Positions 1 through 5,887 of a DNA stretch of 7,059 nt are shown here, piece by piece. The stretch comes from an uncultured bacterium (GTDB taxonomy: Bacteria > Cyanobacteriota > Vampirovibrionia > Gastranaerophilales > Gastranaerophilaceae). The position numbers and the translations under genes were made by a program. Under the pieces are notes generated by a model. It was not told where the DNA came from. It made no database searches and was given only the letters and a program-made list of their open reading frames with translations. Location: positions 1 to 7,059 of the forward strand of contig CADCPD010000150.1 of the NCBI GenBank assembly GCA_902803265.1. Direction: 5' to 3'. Positions within the stretch are counted from its first letter, which is position 1; each line of letters opens with the position of its first letter.

Positions 1-1
1 A

Positions 2-208
2 CTTAACACTTTCGATATTGCTGCTGTATTTGCACTTGAAGATATGATTATAAAATTGCAAGATAAAGACGTAAAAGTTGTTATTGTATTAAAAAATAAA
101 AAAATCGGTGCCAAGTTATTGAAAATGGGCTTGGAAGAAATAATTACGAAAGAAGAATTAAAATATTCTTTAGATTCAGGTATTAACAGAGCAAAAGATT
201 TAATTTAA
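2..208 (+). CDS. STAS-domain protein, C-terminal fragment (probable SulP-family anion transporter)
   Basis: This is the last 68 codons of a gene that begins before the window, open from base 2 to the TAA at 206-208. The residues look like the second half of a STAS domain: a short strand and turn (NTFDIAAVFALEDMI) like the family's D-x-S/A...aL..l pattern, an amphipathic helix, a strand (VKVVIVL), then a helix ending in a Met-Gly-Leu turn and a final helix. STAS domains occupy the cytoplasmic C terminus of SulP sulfate/bicarbonate/anion permeases and also occur in anti-sigma-factor antagonists. The carrier part is outside the window, so the SulP assignment is an inference from the domain style and its position at the very C terminus. 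The gene converges on the TspO gene and shares 9 bp with it. I see no intrinsic terminator directly after it. Confidence 0.55.
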   Translation, partial: LNTFDIAAVFALEDMIIKLQDKDVKVVIVLKNKKIGAKLLKMGLEEIITKEELKYSLDSGINRAKDLI

Positions 209-583
209 AACCAGTATCTGATAATTTAACCAAATGGCACAACCGCACCAAATCATGTATGGTATAAACAACCATCCTGCCATTTTGGAATGCTTAAAAA
301 ATACAAAAGTCGTTGCACTAACAGAAATAAACAGTAATATCGCAACAACCAGTGCCAAAGTAATATTATGCCAATAAAAGAATATAGGCGACCAAATAAT
401 ATTCAAAACAAGCTGAACAATAAACAGACTCAACGGCAATATTTTCTCTCTGAATTTTAAATCCGAAAAAACACATACAAAAGCAACAGCCATAAAAATA
501 TAAAGAACTGTCCATACTACAGAAAAGAAAATAGCCGGCGGAGTTATTTCCGGTTTTACTAAATTTTGATACCACATATCCAT
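200..583 (-). CDS. tspO: TspO/MBR (tryptophan-rich sensory) family membrane protein, short form
   Basis: A 127-residue hydrophobic protein of the TspO/peripheral benzodiazepine receptor family, which binds tetrapyrroles and cholesterol-like ligands in membranes. Family hallmarks in order: W4-Y5, K10-P11, P15-P16, W24-T25 and L27-Y28 (helix 2); N61..W64-S65-P66 followed by FF (helix 3); P108-Y109, W112 and two L-N pairs at 119-120 and 126-127 (last helix). I count four membrane segments (about 15-37, 49-70, 74-96, 101-124). Typical TspO proteins have about 150-160 residues and five helices. The helix that normally precedes the WY..L.KP loop is absent, and an in-frame TAA at 595-593 excludes a longer reading frame. 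No good Shine-Dalgarno lies before the ATG at 583; a second ATG lies two codons in. Family assignment is firm; whether the short form folds and binds ligand is open. Confidence 0.88.
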   Translation of the reverse strand: MDMWYQNLVKPEITPPAIFFSVVWTVLYIFMAVAFVCVFSDLKFREKILPLSLFIVQLVLNIIWSPIFFYWHNITLALVVAILLFISVSATTFVFFKHSKMAGWLFIPYMIWCGCAIWLNYQILVLN

Positions 584-668
584 ATTTATATTTTAAAACT
601 CAATAAAAGTAATACATTAGAGAAAAGTATAAACTTTTGTAACAAAAAATAACCATGCTGAAATCAGG

Positions 669-708
669 TTTAAAAAATATACTTTATATATATGTAAGAT
701 ACGAGAGA
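669..708 (+). promoter_or_regulatory. Promoter-like element, copy A of a two-copy motif
   Basis: A TTTAAAAAA tract, then ACTTTATATA (681-690), a possible extended -10 (TGTAAGAT, 693-700) and ACGAGAGA (701-708). The same order of blocks (TTTAAA, ACTTTATATA, TAAG, TACGAGAGA) recurs at 7023-7059, where the -10 area is a few bases shorter. No convincing -35 hexamer sits at the right distance, so this may be a -10-driven promoter or another regulatory site. It lies directly before the candidate small RNA that ends in the 807-832 terminator. Confidence 0.45.
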
Positions 709-832
709 CATTAATTGAACACGAGCAATTGATTACGTATTTTATAAGAGAGAGAAATTCTTAAACAAACCTACCCTAATTACCTTCCCTTCCTATAGAA
801 ATTTTCAACTCCATTCCATGGAGTTTTTTTTT
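701..832 (+). ncRNA. Candidate small RNA of about 130 nt
   Basis: No ORF of credible size lies here on either strand, yet the segment is bounded by a promoter-like element (to about 700-708) and a strong intrinsic terminator (807-832). Visible structure: an 8-bp stem with one G-U pair, 710-717 with 726-733, and an 8-nt loop (AACACGAG); then a purine tract (745-757), and an apparently single-stranded pyrimidine-rich segment (771-794) containing ACCTTCCCTTCCT; then the terminator hairpin. C/U-rich unpaired tracts of this kind are used by some bacterial trans-acting RNAs to pair with Shine-Dalgarno sequences. It does not look like 6S, tmRNA, SRP RNA or a tRNA. The exact start and the function are inferences; it could also be the leader of a lost gene. 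Confidence 0.38.
807..832 (+). terminator. Intrinsic (rho-independent) terminator
   Basis: A 7-bp perfect stem, AACTCCA (807-813) with TGGAGTT (819-825), a 5-nt loop (TTCCA), and an unbroken run of nine T (824-832). Orientation is plus: the reverse strand has no T tract after the hairpin. It is about 600 bp past the STAS gene and cannot serve the minus-strand genes, so a separate short plus-strand transcript most likely ends here. Confidence 0.82.
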
Positions 833-875
833 GCTCAAAATGCCAAAACTTACATTTGCAATTAATAGAAATCAA

Positions 876-975
876 TTCACCATTTATTTGTGATTAGTGG
901 TCTGTGAATAGTGAGTAGAAAACGATTAACAACTCACCATTCACTATTCACCATTCACTATTCACTATTCACTAT
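876..975. repeat. Heptanucleotide tandem repeats with an inverted repeat (STRR-like)
   Basis: Six contiguous 7-bp units, four TCACTAT and two TCACCAT, fill 934-975, followed by a degenerate TTCAC inside the next gene's stop region. One further TCACCAT lies at 877-883. Copies in the opposite orientation (TTAGTGG at 894-900, ATAGTGA at 908-914) create an inverted repeat: 904-916 pairs with 932-944 over 13 bp, with the single A-C mismatch becoming a U-G pair in minus-strand RNA, around a 15-nt loop. The array begins exactly at the end of the phospholipase D-like gene, whose TGA (979-977) is read from the GTGAATA-type repeat on the minus strand. Heptameric short tandemly repeated repetitive sequences are well known from cyanobacteria; the kinship here is by style, not by a matched consensus. 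Confidence 0.8.
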
Positions 976-976
976 T

Positions 977-2629
977 TCACTTGCATCCCTCATCGGCACT
1001 GTCGATTTTACCGTCAAAATCATTATCCACTCCGTCCGAACAAGAACCTATTGAATATTTACTTTCGGCAGAAACATTTTCTTTTGTGTATTTATCAGGT
1101 ATTTTTTTATACATTTCATTGAATTGTTTTATATAAAATTCTGCAAGTTTTGGATTTTTTAGAATAATCACATTTTCATCATTTTTAGAATTACCGCTTT
1201 TTGAAAAATTCATTGAACCTAAAATTAGATATTCACCATCGATAATCATGGACTTAGCATGCATTTTCCCTGCATAATTTTCAACTTTGACATCTATACC
1301 GTTATCACGTAAAAGTTTGTGCGTTGAATATTGACTGTTTGCATTTGCTCCGTCTATTAGAATTTTTATATCTACACCTCTTTGTTTTGCATTAATTAAG
1401 GCTTTTGTTAAATCCTTATGAGTAATTAAAAAAGTAGGCATATAAATTGATTTTTTGCTTTTGTTTACGAGAGGAATAATTTTTGAACTTATTATATTAT
1501 CTTGCGGAGAAAAATACACAGATAAAATACTTGCACCAACAACTGTTTCGTTTGGATTTGTAGAAACTTTTTCTGTGTGAAATTTCCCTGAATAAAGCTG
1601 ATTAAATTCTTTTGTATAAATTTCAGCTATTTTATCTGATTTTATAAATAAAATAACGTTAGAATTGTAACTCGACATATCAGACGGGCTTATATTTGCT
1701 GAACCAGTATAAACTCTAGCTTTATCAAAAACAATAAATTTATTGTGCATTATAAAAGATTTTGTCTTTGGATTTTTATTGTCGGTATTAGTATTTTTAA
1801 CAATATTTGCAAGGTCTAGTGTATGTTTATAGTAATTATTATTGTCAGAATCGGTATCATATACCATTCTTATCTTAACTCCACGATTTTGAGCATTTAT
1901 TAGAGATTGTTTTATCTGAGGAATATTTTCAAAACCGTAAATTGCCATATCAATTGTATCCTTTGAACTATCAATATGATATTTTAGCATTTGACAAACA
2001 TTAGTAGCACAAGAATTATCAGGTCTTAATTGATTGGTAAAGTCCGTAAGATACATTCTTACTTCACCCGTATCATATAATGGTACATTATTGATAGTTT
2101 TTGCAGAATTATCATTTTCGTTTGACGATAATGTTTTACAATACTTACATTCTTGAATACTATTTGTTATATCAGATTTTTTGACAATTATATAATTATG
2201 AGATTGCCGCCCGTATTTGCAATTAATTTTGTGATATTTGTTTGACTTTGTATTTAAAATCCTATAGTTTTCAATATTATCAATTTTTATATCGTGATTA
2301 TTAAAAGTATCTATATAACTTTGATTATCAAAATATATGTCATTTTTAGATTTATCATATTTTACTTTTTTATTTAAAAGAAGATTCTTTGCATATTCCT
2401 TTGCAAAATAATCGTAAACAAATTTTTCATCATCTGATTTAAACTTTTTGTCTGCAATCTTTAAATTTAAGATTTCCTCATTATCAGAACGCTTATTCTT
2501 ATTAAAATCAACAACAACTTGACTCGGAGAATAAATTTCAAGCACTTCAAATCTGTCTTCAAAAATTTCTACAAAAATTGAAAATAAAATAAATAATAAA
2601 AGTATAATTGTAAAAGAAAATTTTCTCAT
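977..2629 (-). CDS. Membrane-anchored phospholipase D-like protein with two HKD motifs
   Basis: A 550-residue protein of the PLD superfamily, which hydrolyses or transfers phosphodiester bonds in phospholipids or nucleic acids. Two complete HxK(x)4D(x)6GSxN motifs are present, H295/K297/D302/G309-S310/N312 and H457/K459/D464/G471-S472/N474, so one polypeptide can form the whole active site. Residues 5-23 form one hydrophobic helix with no obvious cleavage site, suggesting a signal anchor that places the catalytic part outside the inner membrane. Residues 133-164 hold a His/Cys cluster (YHKINC...CKYC; H133, C137, C161, C164) resembling the small Ada-like C..C metal-site motif found next to nucleases. 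The tail, 530-549, reads CSDGVDNDFDG...DEGC, a calcium-loop-like repeat between two cysteines. Substrate cannot be told: nuclease, cardiolipin synthase-like and phospholipase roles all remain possible. No Shine-Dalgarno precedes the ATG. It is divergent from the Ton operon. Confidence 0.87.
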   Translation of the reverse strand: MRKFSFTIILLLFILFSIFVEIFEDRFEVLEIYSPSQVVVDFNKNKRSDNEEILNLKIADKKFKSDDEKFVYDYFAKEYAKNLLLNKKVKYDKSKNDIYFDNQSYIDTFNNHDIKIDNIENYRILNTKSNKYHKINCKYGRQSHNYIIVKKSDITNSIQECKYCKTLSSNENDNSAKTINNVPLYDTGEVRMYLTDFTNQLRPDNSCATNVCQMLKYHIDSSKDTIDMAIYGFENIPQIKQSLINAQNRGVKIRMVYDTDSDNNNYYKHTLDLANIVKNTNTDNKNPKTKSFIMHNKFIVFDKARVYTGSANISPSDMSSYNSNVILFIKSDKIAEIYTKEFNQLYSGKFHTEKVSTNPNETVVGASILSVYFSPQDNIISSKIIPLVNKSKKSIYMPTFLITHKDLTKALINAKQRGVDIKILIDGANANSQYSTHKLLRDNGIDVKVENYAGKMHAKSMIIDGEYLILGSMNFSKSGNSKNDENVIILKNPKLAEFYIKQFNEMYKKIPDKYTKENVSAESKYSIGSCSDGVDNDFDGKIDSADEGCK

Positions 2630-2668
2630 GAATTTATACTATTTTACAACAAAAAAGACCTATTTCCA

Positions 2669-2696
2669 TTGAAAAATTTATAACGATTATTATAAT
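2669..2696 (+). promoter_or_regulatory. Sigma-70-type promoter of the Ton-like operon
   Basis: TTGAAA (2669-2674, one mismatch from the consensus -35), a 16-bp spacer and a perfect TATAAT (2691-2696). Transcription should start about 7 nt downstream, at A2702 or A2704, which coincides with the ATG at 2704. The first gene would therefore be leaderless or nearly so. This fits the absence of a Shine-Dalgarno before it, in contrast to the genes further along the operon. Confidence 0.7.
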
Positions 2697-2703
2697 AATT
2701 TAT

Positions 2704-3294
2704 ATGAGAAAAGTATTTCTTATTATATATATATTATTTGCTCTTTTTATAATGAATTCCGTAGTAAGTTTTGCTGTAGAAGATTTACAATTGAGAGATT
2801 ATACACCAATAACAATACCTAAAGGAACATTTGTTCAGGTAATGAATTTACAGGAAGTATCAACTTCATATTGTGATGACACAACAAAACTTAAATTTGC
2901 AGCCGTAGATGACACTTATATGTACGATACAAATATTATTCCTAAAGGTACCGTCATTTTGGGAGAAGTAGAAAAAATGAACGAACCTGTTATAGGAACT
3001 AATGCTTCAATGGTTATTAAGTTAACAAAAATACAACTTGCAGATGGTTTTGAAATACCAATAAAAGCTTTTATAGCTACATCAAACGGCTCAACATTAT
3101 TAGGCGGAGAGATGACACAACCAAAAACATATAAAAAGCTTCCACACTATCAGGAAGGTTTATACAAAGGGACCTTAAGATGGGTTCCAGGACCCGAATT
3201 AAAAATGGGAGAACACCTAACCTTAGCAGCCGGAGCTGTATTATTGATGGTATTTGATGCTCCTGCATATATAACACATACCTTAACAAATTGA
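2704..3294 (+). CDS. Exported beta-rich protein, first of a tandem paralogous pair
   Basis: A 196-residue protein with a classical signal peptide (MRK, hydrophobic core to about 22, probable cut after SFA at 24). The mature part has short alternating hydrophobic strands organised around two I-P-K-G-T motifs (38-42 and 79-83), then a strand ending in DGFEIPI (114-120) and a C-terminal segment, GEHLTLAAGAVLLMVF (169-184). The pattern iPxGT...IPKGo.i.G.V...G..i.I recurs in uncharacterised exported proteins of several phyla and recalls the TrbI/VirB10 periplasmic beta-barrel; that fold link is an inference. The next gene is a diverged copy. The start fits the signal peptide, although the strong promoter leaves no room for a leader. 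It heads the Ton-like operon, so a role at the periplasmic side of the outer-membrane machinery is plausible. Function unknown. Confidence 0.78.
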   Translation: MRKVFLIIYILFALFIMNSVVSFAVEDLQLRDYTPITIPKGTFVQVMNLQEVSTSYCDDTTKLKFAAVDDTYMYDTNIIPKGTVILGEVEKMNEPVIGTNASMVIKLTKIQLADGFEIPIKAFIATSNGSTLLGGEMTQPKTYKKLPHYQEGLYKGTLRWVPGPELKMGEHLTLAAGAVLLMVFDAPAYITHTLTN

Positions 3295-3310
3295 CACGAA
3301 AAAAAATAAA

Positions 3311-3345
3311 CTCTACAATGTAAATTGTGAAAAAATTTGTGGAGG
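3311..3345 (+). promoter_or_regulatory. Strong Shine-Dalgarno inside a possible sequestering hairpin
   Basis: GGAGG at 3341-3345 is the ribosome site of the next gene. CTCTACAA (3311-3318) can pair with TTGTGGAG (3337-3344) over 8 bp with one G-U, burying most of the GGAGG. A shorter competing stem, ACAAT (3315-3319) with ATTGT (3324-3328), uses the same left arm and would free it. The site also decides the start: ATG 3350 is 4 nt away, whereas ATG 3347 is only 1 nt away. Confidence 0.4.
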
Positions 3346-3349
3346 AATG

Positions 3350-3967
3350 ATGAAAAATAAGTTGGTAGGGTTTTTAATTGCAATATCAATGACAACATTG
3401 TCTGTGTATGCAACTTCTGCAATTGGAGACAGAGTACCTCTTAAATCAGGCGAATTAACTACAAAACAAAAAGTTATAACAGTGCCACCATCAACTATAA
3501 TAAGAGTACTTACAACTTATGAACTAAATTCAAATGCTTTATTACCCGGACAAACAGTGACTGTTGCGTTACCTGAAAACTTTTTTTATAACGATACTTT
3601 GATAGCACCTAAAGGAAGTGTTATCACAGGTAAAGTTATTGAAGTTGAACAGGCTAAACAAAATGGTTTAAACGGAAAGTTGTATTTAAGATTTTCTCTT
3701 ATCACAGCACCTTACGGATTACAAATCCCTATTGTCGCAGTAGTTAAAACAGATGATTTAACAGGTGTTTTATCAGGAGAAAAACAAAAAAGAGGTAATG
3801 AAAAAGTAGTAAAAAATTCCTCTGCAAAAAAAGCTACAAAAACACAAAATACAAATAACTTTAAGACAATTTTAAATTTTGGCGAAAATGTGATTATACC
3901 AATAAATACAAAATTTGATATTGTTTTATCTCAACCAATAACAATTAGCCCGTTAGAAGCTAAATAG
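3350..3967 (+). CDS. Exported beta-rich protein, second of the tandem paralogous pair
   Basis: A 205-residue protein from the ATG at 3350. An adjacent in-frame ATG at 3347 is only 1 nt from the GGAGG and is less likely. It has a signal peptide of about 21-24 residues ending in YATSA. The mature part follows the plan of the preceding protein: ITVPPST (43-49, matching ITIPKGT), IAPKGSVITGKV (85-96, matching IIPKGTVILGEV), an APYGLQIPI strand (120-128, matching ADGFEIPI), and a C-terminal FGENVIIPINTKFDIVL (177-193, matching MGEHLTLAAGAVLLMVF). It differs by a Lys/Ser/Thr-rich insertion at about 146-170, likely a flexible loop. Overall identity is low, so the duplication is old. The gap to the previous gene is 55 bp and to the TonB gene 79 bp, all in one orientation. 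Function unknown; a periplasmic or outer-membrane accessory of the Ton-like motor is an inference from linkage. Confidence 0.78.
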   Translation: MKNKLVGFLIAISMTTLSVYATSAIGDRVPLKSGELTTKQKVITVPPSTIIRVLTTYELNSNALLPGQTVTVALPENFFYNDTLIAPKGSVITGKVIEVEQAKQNGLNGKLYLRFSLITAPYGLQIPIVAVVKTDDLTGVLSGEKQKRGNEKVVKNSSAKKATKTQNTNNFKTILNFGENVIIPINTKFDIVLSQPITISPLEAK

Positions 3968-4046
3968 GCTAATAAAGAATAGAAACTAAGGGGATTTTTA
4001 ATTCTTATTTAAATGTAAATAATACATAAGATTTTAAAGGGAAAAA

Positions 4047-5195
4047 ATGTCAATACTAGGAAATTTAAACAATTTAACAGAAGAAGAACCTCAAAAAGGC
4101 TCTTTTGAAGTTCCAAAAGTAGCAAAAGATGATGATACATCAAGCTTAAATTTAAAAAACTGTATAATGGTTGTTTCACCTGCAATACATATTTTAAGTA
4201 TAAGTTTTATAGCTGTCTTGAGTTTTATATTATTACTATTGGGTATAAATCTATTCATGTTTGATACTCCCAAAAATAAACCTCAAGACATAGAATTTGT
4301 ACTTGTAGACAAAGAGCAAATGCCTATAAATAAGAATACAAAATATAGAGCGGACAAAAATTCAAGAGCAAGCGGTAAACATGATCCAAACAAAAAGGTA
4401 TCAAAACCTGCACCTGTAAGTAAAAAAACACCTACAGCAGCAAGTTCAACACAACAACTTGTTAAAAAGGTTGCAAAACAACAAGCGCAACAAGCAAAAC
4501 AAGTTACAAAACCTGTTACAAAACCTGTTACAAAACCTGTTCAAAAAACTGTAACGCAACCTCAAACTCCGCAAAAAACACAAACACAGGCTGCTCCAAA
4601 ACCAACAATGCCAACAGCAAAACCTTCATACGCACCACCAAGTGCTCCTAAAATAGATACAACAGCAAAAGCCCCTATAGGCTTACCGGCACCACCTTCT
4701 GTAACAGCAGGTAAATCATATTCTACAGGTCCTGTTGGAGGAAGTGGAACAAGAACAGGCTCAACACTAAGTTCTTCTTCAACCAGCGGTTCATCAGGTT
4801 CAGCCGGTTCAACAGGAAGTCGAGCAAGTTCTGGTTCAACAGGTAATGCCGGACCTGGAGGAAACCCTAATGGACCATGGGGTGTTGATGCTCTGCGTGA
4901 GCCAAATTTTGCTCCATATATGAGAGAATTACAAAGCAGAATAAAATACAATTGGGATCCGCCTAAAGGAAACGAAAGTAAGAGAGTTGTATTGTTATTT
5001 AGAATTGCTAAAAATGGTCAATTACTTTCAAATAAAGTTTCAAAATCATCAGGTTTGGCGGCAGCAGATAGAGCTGCATTGAACGCAGTAGAAGTTACTG
5101 CACCATTCAGACCGCTACCTGCTGAATTTAAAGGACAATATATAGATATCCAATTTACATTTGATTATAACGTATTTGGGGCAACAGGTTATTAA
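4047..5195 (+). CDS. tonB: TonB-family protein (periplasm-spanning energy transducer)
   Basis: A 382-residue protein. Residues 1-43 are a hydrophilic, probably cytoplasmic, extension. One TM helix at about 45-71 carries S44-P-A-I-H48, the SxxxH pattern equivalent to E. coli TonB S16/H20, which couples to ExbB-ExbD. A Lys/Pro/Gln linker (111-200) includes KPVT repeats, and a Gly/Ser-rich stretch (226-275) follows. The C-terminal TonB domain (about 286-376) has Y291..L295..I299..W303, an FRIAKNGQL strand, SSG (334-336), D341, A343 and APFRPLP (352-358). The long linker suits spanning the periplasm to an outer-membrane partner. AAAGGG at 4036-4041 lies 5 nt before the ATG. ExbB and two ExbDs follow. 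The N-terminal extension is longer than in E. coli TonB (about 11 residues before the helix). A TolA-like role cannot be excluded, but the C-terminal domain favours TonB. Confidence 0.9.
   Translation: MSILGNLNNLTEEEPQKGSFEVPKVAKDDDTSSLNLKNCIMVVSPAIHILSISFIAVLSFILLLLGINLFMFDTPKNKPQDIEFVLVDKEQMPINKNTKYRADKNSRASGKHDPNKKVSKPAPVSKKTPTAASSTQQLVKKVAKQQAQQAKQVTKPVTKPVTKPVQKTVTQPQTPQKTQTQAAPKPTMPTAKPSYAPPSAPKIDTTAKAPIGLPAPPSVTAGKSYSTGPVGGSGTRTGSTLSSSSTSGSSGSAGSTGSRASSGSTGNAGPGGNPNGPWGVDALREPNFAPYMRELQSRIKYNWDPPKGNESKRVVLLFRIAKNGQLLSNKVSKSSGLAAADRAALNAVEVTAPFRPLPAEFKGQYIDIQFTFDYNVFGATGY
4503..4550 (+). repeat. 12-bp in-frame tandem repeat in the TonB linker
   Basis: Three exact copies of GTTACAAAACCT (4503-4538) and a fourth degenerate unit (4539-4550) encode the V-T-K-P repeats of the linker at residues 153-166. 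Because the unit is a multiple of three, gain or loss by slippage would change linker length without breaking the frame. Confidence 0.85.
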
Positions 5196-5234
5196 AAAAT
5201 AAATATTAGTACTACATAAAAAGAGGAAAAAATT

Positions 5235-5870
5235 ATGGAATTATTATTACATTCAATTCAATTAGATTGGCCGGTATTATTACCGATATTAATATGTTCA
5301 ATCCTTGTTGTGGCAGTAGCCATAAACAGATGGGCATATTACAAAAAAAACAAAAGGGATGTTGTTGAATTTATCCCAAAATTACAAAAAGAGTTGTTAA
5401 AAAATAATTTAAACGGCGCTCAAAATCTTGCTGTATCAGTAGGCGGGGTAGTAGGCGAAGTAACGGAAGAAGCCGTAAGAATTTTTGCAGAACAAAAAAG
5501 CGGATTTTCTAGATCATTTGATATCGCTGCAAACTTAGCAACAAGAAAATTAGAACACCATTTAACAATTTTAGGTACAATCGGTGGTGTTGCTCCTTTC
5601 TTAGGTTTGTTTGGTACTGTTGTAAGAATTCTTTATACATTCCAAGATTTAGCTGTTCAAGGTAATCAATCAGCAGCAGTTGCAATGGGTATCGGTTCAG
5701 CTTTGATAGCTACAGCTTTCGGTCTTGGTGTTGCAATCGTTGCAGTTATTTGCTACAACTCATTCCAAGCTATCGTTAAACGCTATGAAGATGATTTTCA
5801 ACTTATTAAATTATTGTTCTTAAGTTTTGTTGATGGCGAAGAAGCTAATAAACAAATAGCATCTATATAA
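5235..5870 (+). CDS. exbB: ExbB/TolQ/MotA-family proton channel subunit
   Basis: A 211-residue inner-membrane protein with three helices (about 13-32, 109-137, 148-175) and the large cytoplasmic loop between helices 1 and 2 typical of ExbB/TolQ. Family motifs: LGTIGGVAPFLGLFGTV (113-129) in helix 2, with T128 matching the conserved pore threonine, and ALIATAFGLGVAI (156-168) in helix 3, with T160 matching the second one. It should form the pentamer around an ExbD dimer and convert proton flow into force on TonB. AGAGG at 5222-5226 lies 8 nt before the ATG, and the gene sits 39 bp after tonB. Odd points: the helix-3 position usually held by Glu (E. coli ExbB E176, in G-I-A-E-A-L) is S155 here, the usual A-I-P-A turn reads A-I-V-A, and helix 2 carries R131 where Gly is common. 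Confidence 0.92.
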   Translation: MELLLHSIQLDWPVLLPILICSILVVAVAINRWAYYKKNKRDVVEFIPKLQKELLKNNLNGAQNLAVSVGGVVGEVTEEAVRIFAEQKSGFSRSFDIAANLATRKLEHHLTILGTIGGVAPFLGLFGTVVRILYTFQDLAVQGNQSAAVAMGIGSALIATAFGLGVAIVAVICYNSFQAIVKRYEDDFQLIKLLFLSFVDGEEANKQIASI

Positions 5871-5887
5871 GGATTAGGACTACAGAA

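Noticed and set aside
600..656. An 18-codon hydrophobic minus-strand ORF just upstream of tspO, considered as a frameshifted first helix
   Set aside because: It ends in TGA before tspO, is in another frame, and its residues do not match the TspO helix 1 pattern; too short to support a frameshift claim.
876..975. CRISPR array
   Set aside because: The 7-bp units are contiguous with no spacers, and no cas gene is present.
3077..3422. Two minus-strand ORFs (3077-3289 and 3150-3422) opposite the exported paralogs
   Set aside because: They lie antisense to two well-supported signal-peptide genes, have no ribosome site and show no family motif; they are shadows of the coding strand.
3971..4009. 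Stem AATAAAGAAT with ATTCTTATT before the TonB gene as a terminator or attenuator
   Set aside because: The stem is all A/T except one pair, has a bulge and a 20-nt loop, and has no proper T tract; likely chance in A+T-rich DNA.
4562..4951. A 129-codon minus-strand ORF opposite the TonB linker
   Set aside because: Its Pro/Glu/Val-rich repeats are simply the complement of the Gly/Ser/Thr-rich linker; low-complexity shadow.
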